Assembly: GCA_023229575.1 (NCBI GenBank)
Contig: JALNYZ010000009.1
Coordinates: 1 to 64,000 of the forward strand
Source: Prolixibacteraceae bacterium
GTDB lineage: Bacteria; Bacteroidota; Bacteroidia; Bacteroidales; Prolixibacteraceae
Length of the DNA: 64,000 nucleotides
Direction: 5' to 3'
Shown: positions 43,887 through 53,241 of the stretch, one piece after another
How the letters are laid out: the number at the start of each line of letters is the position of its first letter
How positions within the stretch are numbered: the stretch's first letter is position 1
Program-made: the position numbers and the translations under genes
The notes under the pieces: generated by a model
Seen by the model: only the letters and a program-made list of their open reading frames with translations
Told to the model about the DNA's origin: nothing
Databases searched by the model: none

Positions 43887-46004
43887 ATGGTAAAGAAAGA
43901 ATTTACAGATAGACTAGTTGTAATCATTCAGGTACTATGTGTGTGTTGTTTGTTCAATTATGGTTGTGCGCAACCAGGATCAATAGGATCAATCAATAAA
44001 AGCAGGTATGTTGACCCTTTTGTTTGTACTTCGGGCGATAATGGTCAACTTAGCCCCTCGGCAACGCTGCCATTCGGATTGGTCAAATTAGGTCCGGAAA
44101 CAGACCCGACCAATCAGGCCGGTTACAATTATACAGCTAAACGTATAAAGGGATTTACGATCAATCGTATGGAAGGCGTTGGCTGCAAGGGTGCCGGAGG
44201 AAATATCCTTGTAAAACCCGGGCTCGGTGAGATTGACAAGTTAAGTTATCTGTACGATAAAACATCTGAAAAGGCTTCTCCTGGATATTACGCAGTTAAC
44301 TTTCAAACCCCGTCAATAAGGGCAGCGCTGACAGTATCAAACGGAACAGGCTGGCAAAAGTACACTTATGAAAGCAGTGGAAATGCCTGGATCATGGTGG
44401 ATCTGTCTTATTCACTCGAAAAATTGATCGGTGAACAACATGAAATAAATGACAATTGTATCGAAGGGAGCATCCAGGCATATTCTGTATGTCAACTCAG
44501 CAGTTACAAGTTTTATTATAATCTTGAGATTGATAGGAAAGCCGATTCAGTAAGGGTAGATGGTTCTGTTGTATGGTACTTTTTTAAGATTGACAAAGGG
44601 CAATCGGTAAACGTTAAAACAAGCGTTTCATCGGTTAGCATTGCTCAGGCAGTAATTGACAGGGATCAGGAAATAGGTAAAGCCGATTTTGAAGCCATAC
44701 GAAATAACGCCACAGTCTTATGGAATGAAAAATTAAACAAAATTTCTGTCGAAGGAAAGCCTGAATACGTTAAATTGTTTTATACCAATTATTATCATTC
44801 ATTACTTTCTCCATCCAATTTAAGCGGCGCTTCCGGCAATTACCGGGGATCAGACGGTAATTTATACAAAGCAACCGGATATTACCATTATCATGGGTGG
44901 TCAATATGGGACAACTTCAGGACTGAACTGCCTTTACTGACCATCACTGAGCCGGCCATTATGAATGACATCTGCAGGTCATTAATTGACTTGTACCAGG
45001 AAGGCAAAGCTCCCTGGGGAACAGCAACCGAGCCATTCCTTACTGTTAGGACAGAACATGCAATACTTGTGCTGCTTGATTGTTATGCCAAAGGCATAAA
45101 CAAATTCGACCTGGAAGAAGTTTATCCGTTTTTGAAGAAGGAAGCTGAACAATATCCGGACAAATCTCCGGATCAGAAACTTGAAACGGCCTATGATTAT
45201 TGGGCGCTAAGTAAAATTGCAGGCCTGTTAAATAAGAAAGAAGACGCAGAAAGATTTTCTTTGCAGGTAGCAAAACACCAGGATATTTGGCGTGAGAAAT
45301 TTTTGAAGATCACTGATAAGTCAGATATCATGCATGGCGATGGATTATATGAGGGTACATTATGGCAATACCGGTGGTTTGTGCCCTACAATGTGAAGGG
45401 AATGATGAGTATGCTAGGTGGTAAATCAGTATTTACTGACCAGTTGGAGTACTTTTTTAATAACAACTTGTATAATCATGGGAACGAACCGGATATTCAT
45501 GTTCCTTTCCTATTTAATTTTACTGATAAACCTTATCTCTCTCAAAAAATAGTTAACCATATCTTAACTAAAAATATGGAGCAAGAATATGGTACGCATG
45601 TAAAATGGGGAAAACCATACATTGGCAGAATATATAAAATGGATCCTGTCGGCTACGTACCGGAGATGGATGATGATGCAGGGACGATGTCTGCATGGTA
45701 TGTACTGTCCTCTATCGGGATATATCCTGCCTGTGTGGGAGAACCTGTATATAGTTTAACATCTCCTGTTTTCTCATCGGTTACCATTCAGCTTCCCGGG
45801 AACAAAACCTTCAGGATAACGGCAAAGAACGTTTCAGACGAAAGTTTCTATATACAAAAAGCTTTTCTAAACGGGAAAGAACTCAACCGTTGCTGGATTA
45901 AACAAGATGAAATAACGATGGGCGGCACGTTAGAATTTGTTCTGGGAAAAACGCCCAATCTTTCATGGGGAACATCCGAACAGTATATCACACAATTCAA
46001 TTGA
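43887..46004 (+). CDS. GH92 alpha-mannosidase family protein
   Basis: A 705-residue exported protein (signal with NYGCAQ, a possible lipobox at Cys). It has the GH92 features YVDPFVCTSGDNGQLSPSATLPFG...LGPETD at the N-terminus, an alpha/alpha-barrel (HYHGWSIWDNFRTELPLL), and EMDDDAGTMSAWYVLSSIGIYPACVG at about residues 592-617, which holds the Asp pair of the catalytic base. GH92 enzymes are calcium-dependent exo-alpha-mannosidases. This member is somewhat divergent (GTM in place of the usual GQM), so another alpha-sugar is possible. It stands between GH28 and GH78. Confidence 0.8.
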   Translation: MVKKEFTDRLVVIIQVLCVCCLFNYGCAQPGSIGSINKSRYVDPFVCTSGDNGQLSPSATLPFGLVKLGPETDPTNQAGYNYTAKRIKGFTINRMEGVGCKGAGGNILVKPGLGEIDKLSYLYDKTSEKASPGYYAVNFQTPSIRAALTVSNGTGWQKYTYESSGNAWIMVDLSYSLEKLIGEQHEINDNCIEGSIQAYSVCQLSSYKFYYNLEIDRKADSVRVDGSVVWYFFKIDKGQSVNVKTSVSSVSIAQAVIDRDQEIGKADFEAIRNNATVLWNEKLNKISVEGKPEYVKLFYTNYYHSLLSPSNLSGASGNYRGSDGNLYKATGYYHYHGWSIWDNFRTELPLLTITEPAIMNDICRSLIDLYQEGKAPWGTATEPFLTVRTEHAILVLLDCYAKGINKFDLEEVYPFLKKEAEQYPDKSPDQKLETAYDYWALSKIAGLLNKKEDAERFSLQVAKHQDIWREKFLKITDKSDIMHGDGLYEGTLWQYRWFVPYNVKGMMSMLGGKSVFTDQLEYFFNNNLYNHGNEPDIHVPFLFNFTDKPYLSQKIVNHILTKNMEQEYGTHVKWGKPYIGRIYKMDPVGYVPEMDDDAGTMSAWYVLSSIGIYPACVGEPVYSLTSPVFSSVTIQLPGNKTFRITAKNVSDESFYIQKAFLNGKELNRCWIKQDEITMGGTLEFVLGKTPNLSWGTSEQYITQFN

Positions 46005-46100
46005 ATCTAAATAGTATTAAAATGAATTTGTTTAGAAATGTTTTTAGGAAGGTGTTCTGTGAAAGAAAATTAATTATCAAAAACAAGTCAAAAGAAATCT

Positions 46101-48827
46101 ATGATTTTTCTTCGTATAAATAGACAGTTAAATCTTAAAGTTATATTCTATCTGGCAATTCAATTGATTTTTACATGCAGCGAAGCATCCAGTCAATGTG
46201 TTCCGCGAAGTTTAAAGTGTGAGTATATTGTCAATCCGTTGGGAATTGACACTCCACAACCCCGATTTACCTGGCAAATGACCGATGACCGGCAAGGCGC
46301 TAAGCAAACTGCTTTTCAGGTATTTATTGGCACAGATTCGATGCAGGTTGCCAATGAATCAGGCAATGTATGGGATTCAGGTAAAATCACGTCCAGCCAA
46401 AACCTTGTGAAATATCCGGGTACATTACTGACCCCCTTTACCAAATATTATTGGGGAGTACTTCTGTGGGACCAAAACAGGAAGCGTTCCGGTATCTCCC
46501 CTGTTGCTGTCTTTGAAACCGGAATGATGGACGTCAAAAACTGGCAGGGAAGCTGGATCAGCGATTCCCGCGATATCAGCCTAAAACCTGCCCCTTATTT
46601 CAGAAAAACGTTCAACGTAACCCAAAAAGTCAAATCTGCGCGTGCATACATTGCAGTCGCAGGACTTTACGAACTTTACATGAACGGCGTGAAGTTAGGG
46701 GACCATCGGCTCGACCCTGCATTTACCCGTTATGATCGCCGGACATTATACCTTTCGCATGATGTAACATCCCGGATTCGGACCGGGGAAAACACAATTG
46801 GGGTTATTTTAGGAAATGGATGGTATAACCTTCAGTCCACTGCGGTTTGGTTTTTTGACAAAGCGCCATGGCGTGCCAGGCCAAAATTCTGTATGGATTT
46901 GCGCATCACTTTTGATGATGGTTCTGTACAGACCATAAAAAGTGAACCCGATTGGAAAACCTCATTCGGGCCGATCATATTCAACAGCATTTATACCGGT
47001 GAGCATTACGATGCAAGGCTCGAACACACAGGTTGGAATAGGGTCGGGTTTGACGATTCGAAATGGCAGAAAACCATCCCTGTTGCTTCCCCTACACAAA
47101 ACATCACCTCACAGGTTCTTCATCCTATCCGGATTGTCGATGAAATAACGGCAAAATTTATGACACGCCTCAACAATAATACCTGGCTTTTTGATCTTGG
47201 CCGTAATATCGCAGGTGTGGCCCGGCTAAAGGTTTCCGGCGAAGCTGGAACTGTGATACGGATGAAACATGCTGAGTGCCTGAATGAAAAAGGCTGGACC
47301 GATCAGGCCAATATGATCAGGCATTACCGCCCGACTGATGAAAGCGATCCGTTCCAGACTGATATTTTCATTCTCTCTGGAAAAGGGGAAGAATCATTTA
47401 TGCCACGGTTCAATTATAAAGGGTTTCAGTATGTTGAGGTTTCTTCTGACAAACCTGTTTCGCTCACAAAAGAAAGCCTGACCGGATATTTTATGCACAG
47501 TGATGTTCCTGTAACCGGCTCCATCCAATCCTCAAACCCGCTGCTCAATAAAATCTGGTTGGCCACCAATAATTCATATCTGTCGAATTTATATGGATAT
47601 CCAACCGATTGCCCCCAGCGCGAAAAAAACGGTTGGACCGGAGATGCGCATATCGCCATAGAAACAGGTCTGTATAATTTCGATGGTATCACGATTTATG
47701 AGAAATGGCTTGATGACCACATCGATGAACAACAACCTAACGGAGTCCTTCCTGACATTATACCGACCAGTGGCTGGGGTTATTCCTTGTGGAACGGAGT
47801 TGATTGGACCAGCACAATTGCCATCATACCCTGGAATATTTACCTGTTTTATGGTGATGCGCATTTGCTTGAGAAATGCTACGGGAACATTAAACGATAT
47901 GTTGACCATATCACTGAGATAAGCCCATCAGGACTTACTGATTGGGGACGGGGCGATTGGGTACCCGTAAAATCTGTTGCGCCAAGGGAACTGACTTCTT
48001 CCATTTATTATTTTGTGGATGCAACCATTCTGGCCAAAGCTGCCCGGATACTGAAAAATGAACCTGATTATCAGAAGTACTCCGCATTGGCTTCCCAGAT
48101 TGCCAAAGCCATCAATGCCAAATATTTGAATCAGGAAACCGGAATTTATGGATCAGGCTTTCAGACCGAATTAAGTGCAGCGCTTTTCTGGGGAATTGTT
48201 CCTGAAAATTTGAAAGCTAAAGTTGCTGAAAACCTTGCCAATCGGGTGATTGCTGATAACAAGCATCTTGATGTGGGTTTGTTGGGAAGTAAAACCATTT
48301 TGAATGCGCTGAGCGAAAATGGTTATGCAGGTTTGGCTTATGAAGTTGCTGCTCAGGAAACTTTTCCATCGTGGGGGTACTGGATAGTACATGGAGCAAC
48401 CACACTTTTTGAAGACTGGAAGATTGAAGGATCGAAAGACAATTCGAGGAACCATATCATGTTTGGCGAAATTGGGGCATGGATGTATAAAGCCCTGGGT
48501 GGTATTTTCCCGGATGAGAAAAATCCGGGATTTAAAAATATAATTCTCAAACCTAAGTTTGTTTCTGGACTCGACCAATTTGAAGCGAAGCATGAAAGCC
48601 CTTATGGCACAATTGTTTCTTCCTGGAAAAAAGAAGGGGAAAATGTGGTATATAAAGTTAATATTCCTGCCAACAGCACCGCAACCCTTTACCTTAAAGG
48701 TACTGAGATTTTTGTGAATAACAGGAAATTATCTGATAACAAGTATGTTAAGGCAGTAAGAATAGATAATGGACTTTTTACTCTATATCTGGAGTCCGGA
48801 AATTATTTATTTACTATTTTTAAGTAA
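46101..48827 (+). CDS. GH78 alpha-L-rhamnosidase (copy 5)
   Basis: A 908-residue secreted enzyme with the usual order of domains (RSLKCEYIVNPLGIDTPQPRFTWQM at the N-terminus). The catalytic string TDCPQREKNGWTGDA gives D503, E508 and D515, with the distal Glu E771 in TLFEDW. It most resembles the copy at 20880. The start overlaps a 33-codon ORF (46022-46123) in another frame, whose leader copies part of the sequence before 555. The next gene is GH127-like, 51 bases on. Confidence 0.9.
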   Translation: MIFLRINRQLNLKVIFYLAIQLIFTCSEASSQCVPRSLKCEYIVNPLGIDTPQPRFTWQMTDDRQGAKQTAFQVFIGTDSMQVANESGNVWDSGKITSSQNLVKYPGTLLTPFTKYYWGVLLWDQNRKRSGISPVAVFETGMMDVKNWQGSWISDSRDISLKPAPYFRKTFNVTQKVKSARAYIAVAGLYELYMNGVKLGDHRLDPAFTRYDRRTLYLSHDVTSRIRTGENTIGVILGNGWYNLQSTAVWFFDKAPWRARPKFCMDLRITFDDGSVQTIKSEPDWKTSFGPIIFNSIYTGEHYDARLEHTGWNRVGFDDSKWQKTIPVASPTQNITSQVLHPIRIVDEITAKFMTRLNNNTWLFDLGRNIAGVARLKVSGEAGTVIRMKHAECLNEKGWTDQANMIRHYRPTDESDPFQTDIFILSGKGEESFMPRFNYKGFQYVEVSSDKPVSLTKESLTGYFMHSDVPVTGSIQSSNPLLNKIWLATNNSYLSNLYGYPTDCPQREKNGWTGDAHIAIETGLYNFDGITIYEKWLDDHIDEQQPNGVLPDIIPTSGWGYSLWNGVDWTSTIAIIPWNIYLFYGDAHLLEKCYGNIKRYVDHITEISPSGLTDWGRGDWVPVKSVAPRELTSSIYYFVDATILAKAARILKNEPDYQKYSALASQIAKAINAKYLNQETGIYGSGFQTELSAALFWGIVPENLKAKVAENLANRVIADNKHLDVGLLGSKTILNALSENGYAGLAYEVAAQETFPSWGYWIVHGATTLFEDWKIEGSKDNSRNHIMFGEIGAWMYKALGGIFPDEKNPGFKNIILKPKFVSGLDQFEAKHESPYGTIVSSWKKEGENVVYKVNIPANSTATLYLKGTEIFVNNRKLSDNKYVKAVRIDNGLFTLYLESGNYLFTIFK

Positions 48828-48878
48828 GTTGAATCCAATTGATAAGGGAAAAATTATTACCAATTAGTATTTATTCGA

Positions 48879-50129
48879 ATGAAAACTATCTTTTCAATTA
48901 TTCTTTTTTGTTTTATTGCTAATTCGGCTAACTCACAGGTTGAATCTCGATGGAATCCCATTGTTCCCAACAAGGTGCAGGAAAAATTTGTTCCGGCCAA
49001 AATTCATCATATCGATGGTTTGCTAAACCAACACGTTATAATTAATCTTGAAAAAAGATTATTGTTGATTGACTCTTCTACCGTATTGTCCGGTTTTGTG
49101 CACAGGCCGGGAACACAAAAATGGATAGGCGAACACATGGGCAAATTCTTATTCTCTGCTTCCAATACGTACAATTACACGAACGATAAAAGATTAAAAG
49201 CATTAATGGATGATATGTTTAGGAAATATATAGCCACCCAATTACCTGATGGTTATTTGGGAACTTACCTGCCAAAAAACTATTGGTCGGAATGGGATGT
49301 TTGGGCGCACAAATATGGCATTATTGGCCTGTTAAAATATTATTCTGTTACAGGCCACAAGGCTGCACTCACGACCGCCACGAAAGCTGCTGACCTTATT
49401 TGTAGAACTTTTGGCGATGAACCAGGGAAACGGGATCTGAATAAATCAGGCCAGCATGCCGGAATGGCTTCAGGAAGTATCCTCGAACCAATGGTTGATC
49501 TATACCGTTACACGGGAGATCAGAAATACCTGGAATTCGCAAAGTACATTCTACGCGATTGGGAAACTGAAACTGGCCCGAAAATACTGAGTAAGCTTGA
49601 GCAATATGGTGATGTTACGAAAGTCGGGAATAAGAAAGCTTATGAAATGATGTCATGCTTTGTAGGCATTTTGAAATATTATAAGCTGACCGGAGATGCA
49701 AAATATTTAGTTGCACTGCAAACGGCCTGGCAGGATATCGTTGACAAAAGGCTTTACATCACCGGAACAGCAAGTGCAGGTGAATATTTTAAAGACGATT
49801 ATTATCTACCCGCTGAAAACAAGGATAAAATGGGGGAGGGATGTGTTACCATGTCGTGGATACAATTTAACGAACAACTGTTGAATATAACAGGGGAATT
49901 AAAATACGCCGAAGAAATAGAAAAGTCAGTGTACAACCATTTGTTTGCTGCTGAGAATCCAGAAACCGGTTGCGTGAGTTATTATACTGCATTACAGGGC
50001 GCCAAACCCTATAAATGCGATCAAGGTTTTTCCTGTTGTCTTTCCAGTGTGCCTATGGGAATTTCCATGATACCTGATCTGGTTTGGGGAAATATAAATA
50101 AAGAATTTGATATAAAACATAAAATATGA
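48879..50129 (+). CDS. GH127/DUF1680-like protein lacking its C-terminal domains
   Basis: A secreted 416-residue protein (signal ending ANSQ) that aligns with the alpha/alpha-barrel of GH127 beta-L-arabinofuranosidases. The metal and nucleophile set seems to be present: E302 (AGEYF), C322 (GEGC), C386 and C387 (FSCCLSS), with spacing close to that of HypBA1 (Glu322, Cys340, Cys417, Cys418). It stops about 25 residues after the Cys pair, whereas GH127 proteins go on through beta-sandwich domains to about 650 residues or more. The TGA is inside the ATGA overlap with the GH106 start at 50126, so it is translated with GH106. It may be a truncated relic or a catalytic-domain-only form. Confidence 0.65.
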   Translation: MKTIFSIILFCFIANSANSQVESRWNPIVPNKVQEKFVPAKIHHIDGLLNQHVIINLEKRLLLIDSSTVLSGFVHRPGTQKWIGEHMGKFLFSASNTYNYTNDKRLKALMDDMFRKYIATQLPDGYLGTYLPKNYWSEWDVWAHKYGIIGLLKYYSVTGHKAALTTATKAADLICRTFGDEPGKRDLNKSGQHAGMASGSILEPMVDLYRYTGDQKYLEFAKYILRDWETETGPKILSKLEQYGDVTKVGNKKAYEMMSCFVGILKYYKLTGDAKYLVALQTAWQDIVDKRLYITGTASAGEYFKDDYYLPAENKDKMGEGCVTMSWIQFNEQLLNITGELKYAEEIEKSVYNHLFAAENPETGCVSYYTALQGAKPYKCDQGFSCCLSSVPMGISMIPDLVWGNINKEFDIKHKI

Positions 50130-53100
50130 GACACCTTGTAATTCGGTTTTTCCGGCCTTTGTTGGTCTTGCTCGTTTGTTTATTTGCAGCACAATGTGCA
50201 CAGGAATCAACCGATTTTCTAAAATCAGGATTTCTCAATCCACCTGATTCTGCTCGTCCGGGAGTTTACTGGTATTTTATGGATGGCAACACAAGCCGTG
50301 AGGCAATGACAGCCGACCTTGAATCTATGAAAGCTGCCGGTATCGGGTATGTTCTTTTTATGGAAGTGAATGTCGGGGTACCACGGGGCAAGGTTGATTT
50401 TCTGAGTGAGGATTGGCAGGATTTGTATGTACATGCTGTTCGTGAATCCGAAAGATTGGGAATCAGGTTCATACTGGGATCCGGACCTGGTTGGGCCGGC
50501 AGCGGCGGCCCCTGGGTAAAGCCGGAACAATCAATGATGCATTTGGTTGCCAGTTCAACTGAGGTGAAAGGCCCATCCGTATTCGATGCTATTCTTCCTA
50601 AACCCGAACCCAAAAAACCTTACTTTGGTGAAGGGAGCCTGACCAAAGAGTTTAAAGAGATTCGCGATGCATGGTATGAAGACGTGGCTGTTTTGGCCTA
50701 TCCCACCCCGAAATCGGGGGAGAGCATCACCGATGTGGATGAAAAAGCACTTTATTACCGTGCTCCTTATACTTCCAGAAAGGATACCAAACAGTTTCTT
50801 CAATCTCCGGCATATTATCCGGAAGTTCCCGGTTCTGCCGTAGATCTGTCGAAAATCATTGATCTTACTCAAATGCTCCGACCCGATGGCACCCTTCAAT
50901 GGAGTGTTCCTGCCGGAAAATGGACGATCCTGCGGTTCGGCAAACGAAACAACGGTGCAATAACCAGACCAGCGCCGAGGCCAGGTCTGGGATTTGAGTG
51001 TGATAAGTTTGACACCGTGGCCTTCGATGCGCATTTTAATGCCTATGTTGGGAAACTTCTGAAAAAGGTTGGCCCCAGAAAATCCGCAGCCGGAGGTGGT
51101 TGGACGATGGTTCATATTGACAGTTGGGAAATGGGGTCGCAAAACTGGACCAGTGATTTCCGCGGGCAATTTAAAAAGCGCAGGGGATATGATCCCTTAA
51201 TGTACCTGCCAACTTATACCGGGCAGATTGTAGGCAGTCGCGAACTGAGCGAACGATTTTTGTGGGATGTGCGGTTGACCTCTCAGGAACTTGTCATTGA
51301 AAATCATGCCAGCAGGTTCAAGGAACTCGGCCGGCGCAACGGTTTAAGCCTGTCGATCGAACCGTATGACATGAACCCCACAGCCGATCTTGATCTTGGC
51401 AGCGTTGCAGACATACCGATGTGTGAATTCTGGAGCGATAAATTCGGCTTCAATTCAGCTTTTAGTTGTGTTGAGGCTACATCTATAGCGCACGTTCAGG
51501 GCAAACCAGTGGTAGCCGCGGAATCTTTTACTGCCTGGCACGATGAAGCCTGGAAGAAATATCCGGGCAATATGAAAGACCAGACTGATTGGGCTTTCTG
51601 CATGGGAATTAACAGATTATATTATCACACTTTTGCCCATAAACCTTATGGCGACAGGTTAAAGCCCGGTGTTGCGATGGGTCCTTACGGTGTCCATTGG
51701 GATCGCGCCCAGACGTGGTGGCCGATGGTTTCTGATTATCACAAATATGTTTCAAGATGCCAGTTCCTTCTTTCGCAAGGATCGGCAGTTGCCGATATTT
51801 TGTACCTCACCCCGGAGGGTGCACCCCATGTTTTCCGCGCCCCGGCATCTGCATTTGAAGGCACTGATGTTTTACCCGACAAACGGGGATACGCATTTGA
51901 CGGGTGTTCGCCACTTCTTCTGAGAGATGCTGAAGTAGTTGATCATCGGATTGTTTTCCCGGGTGGGGCCTCTTATCGTGTGCTGGTATTGCCTGATGTT
52001 GAGACCATGACACCTGAATTACTGACTAAAATTGCATCACTCGCCAAAGCAGGGGCAACAGTTGTGGGCAATGCCCCATCTAAATCTCCATCGTTGGTTA
52101 ATTATCCGGCGTGCGATGAAAAGGTCCAAAATCTGGCGGCTGAATTATGGGGCAAAAAACAAATTCACCAGGCCCGGGCTACGCTTGAGACCTTTAAATC
52201 ACCTTCCGGACAACTGATCACTGAGCTCTATTCTCCTTATGATTCTACGGCTGTCTTGCTAAATCAAATGGGAGTCAATCCTGATTTTACAGCCTCAGGA
52301 TCTATCAGGTATATACACCGGTCATTGCCGGATCGCGAAATTTACTTCATTTCGAACCGTACCAACCATCAGGTGGAAGATACCTGCCTTTTCCGCGATG
52401 GTACTTTAAATGCAGAATTGTGGGATGCCGTGACCGGTGAGATCCGTCCTTTAAGCAACATTAAGAAAACTGAATGCGGCATTTCAATTGGAATGAAACT
52501 CGATGCTTCGCAAAGTTTTGTTGTTGTTTTCAATAAGTTGGAAAGAGCTGGATCGAAAGAATTTACTGCGCTGAAGGATTTTCCAGACAAACAGCCGCTC
52601 ATGACTTTGGAGGGTGCATGGACTGTTGCTTTCGATACTGTCTGGGGTGGTCCCGAAAAAGTGGTTTTTGATTCCCTTGCAGATTGGACAACCCGGCAGG
52701 AAGAAGGGATAAGGCATTACTCAGGCATTGCCAGATATTCCAAAACTTTTGATATGCCAGTATCCGGCGGGTCCTTGAAAAAATCGGGACTTTACCTGAA
52801 TCTGGGGATTGTAAAAAACATGGCCCGCGTAATATTGAACGGTAAGGATTTGGGTGTAATATGGACCTCTCCATGGCAGGTGGATATTTCCGGCGCTGTC
52901 AAGAAAGAAGGGAACAGGCTCGAGATCGAGGTTGCCAACCTTTGGGCGAACAGGCTGATCGGTGATGAGTCATTGCCCGATGACGGGGTAAAAGATGGAA
53001 AGTGGCCCGACTGGATACTCAACGGTACACCACGTCCCGGCAAACGTTATACCTTTACAACGCATCGTTTTTACAAAAAAGACGATCCCCTGATTGAATC

Positions 53101-53206
53101 GGGGCTGATTGGCCCGGTAACTTTACGATCTGAAGCAGTCAGGTTAATCAAGGAACCTTCAGCAGCAGAGGCTCAACCCGGGATACAAATTATACTAACG
53201 CCTTAG
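50126..53206 (+). CDS. GH106 alpha-L-rhamnosidase lipoprotein (1026 aa)
   Basis: It begins in a four-base ATGA overlap with the GH127-like gene, so translation is coupled. Lipobox LFAAQC (Cys24). GH106 signatures are VYWYFMDGNTSREAMTADLESMKAAGIG, GPGWAGSGGPW, IDSWEMGSQNWT and VAAESFTAWHD. It lacks the F5/8-like insert seen in its two relatives and has no LamG-like domain, so it is the most compact of the three. The C-terminal sandwich includes LGIVKNMARVILNGKDLGVIW and ESGLIGPVTLRS, followed by a tail KEPSAAEAQPGIQ that recurs as non-coding relic at 39411. It should remove terminal alpha-L-rhamnose, possibly at the cell surface. Confidence 0.85.
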   Translation: MRHLVIRFFRPLLVLLVCLFAAQCAQESTDFLKSGFLNPPDSARPGVYWYFMDGNTSREAMTADLESMKAAGIGYVLFMEVNVGVPRGKVDFLSEDWQDLYVHAVRESERLGIRFILGSGPGWAGSGGPWVKPEQSMMHLVASSTEVKGPSVFDAILPKPEPKKPYFGEGSLTKEFKEIRDAWYEDVAVLAYPTPKSGESITDVDEKALYYRAPYTSRKDTKQFLQSPAYYPEVPGSAVDLSKIIDLTQMLRPDGTLQWSVPAGKWTILRFGKRNNGAITRPAPRPGLGFECDKFDTVAFDAHFNAYVGKLLKKVGPRKSAAGGGWTMVHIDSWEMGSQNWTSDFRGQFKKRRGYDPLMYLPTYTGQIVGSRELSERFLWDVRLTSQELVIENHASRFKELGRRNGLSLSIEPYDMNPTADLDLGSVADIPMCEFWSDKFGFNSAFSCVEATSIAHVQGKPVVAAESFTAWHDEAWKKYPGNMKDQTDWAFCMGINRLYYHTFAHKPYGDRLKPGVAMGPYGVHWDRAQTWWPMVSDYHKYVSRCQFLLSQGSAVADILYLTPEGAPHVFRAPASAFEGTDVLPDKRGYAFDGCSPLLLRDAEVVDHRIVFPGGASYRVLVLPDVETMTPELLTKIASLAKAGATVVGNAPSKSPSLVNYPACDEKVQNLAAELWGKKQIHQARATLETFKSPSGQLITELYSPYDSTAVLLNQMGVNPDFTASGSIRYIHRSLPDREIYFISNRTNHQVEDTCLFRDGTLNAELWDAVTGEIRPLSNIKKTECGISIGMKLDASQSFVVVFNKLERAGSKEFTALKDFPDKQPLMTLEGAWTVAFDTVWGGPEKVVFDSLADWTTRQEEGIRHYSGIARYSKTFDMPVSGGSLKKSGLYLNLGIVKNMARVILNGKDLGVIWTSPWQVDISGAVKKEGNRLEIEVANLWANRLIGDESLPDDGVKDGKWPDWILNGTPRPGKRYTFTTHRFYKKDDPLIESGLIGPVTLRSEAVRLIKEPSAAEAQPGIQIILTP

Positions 53207-53241
53207 GAAATAATGCTCTAAATGGAACAAATCAACATATC

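Noticed and set aside
46022..46123. 33-codon ORF starting MNLF before GH78 copy 5
   Set aside because: No lipoprotein signal and it runs into the GH78 start; treated only as a possible relic of a repeated leader.
50555..51169. 204-residue minus-strand ORF opposite GH106
   Set aside because: It is antisense to a well-supported GH106 gene, with no family motif; a shadow of the coding strand.
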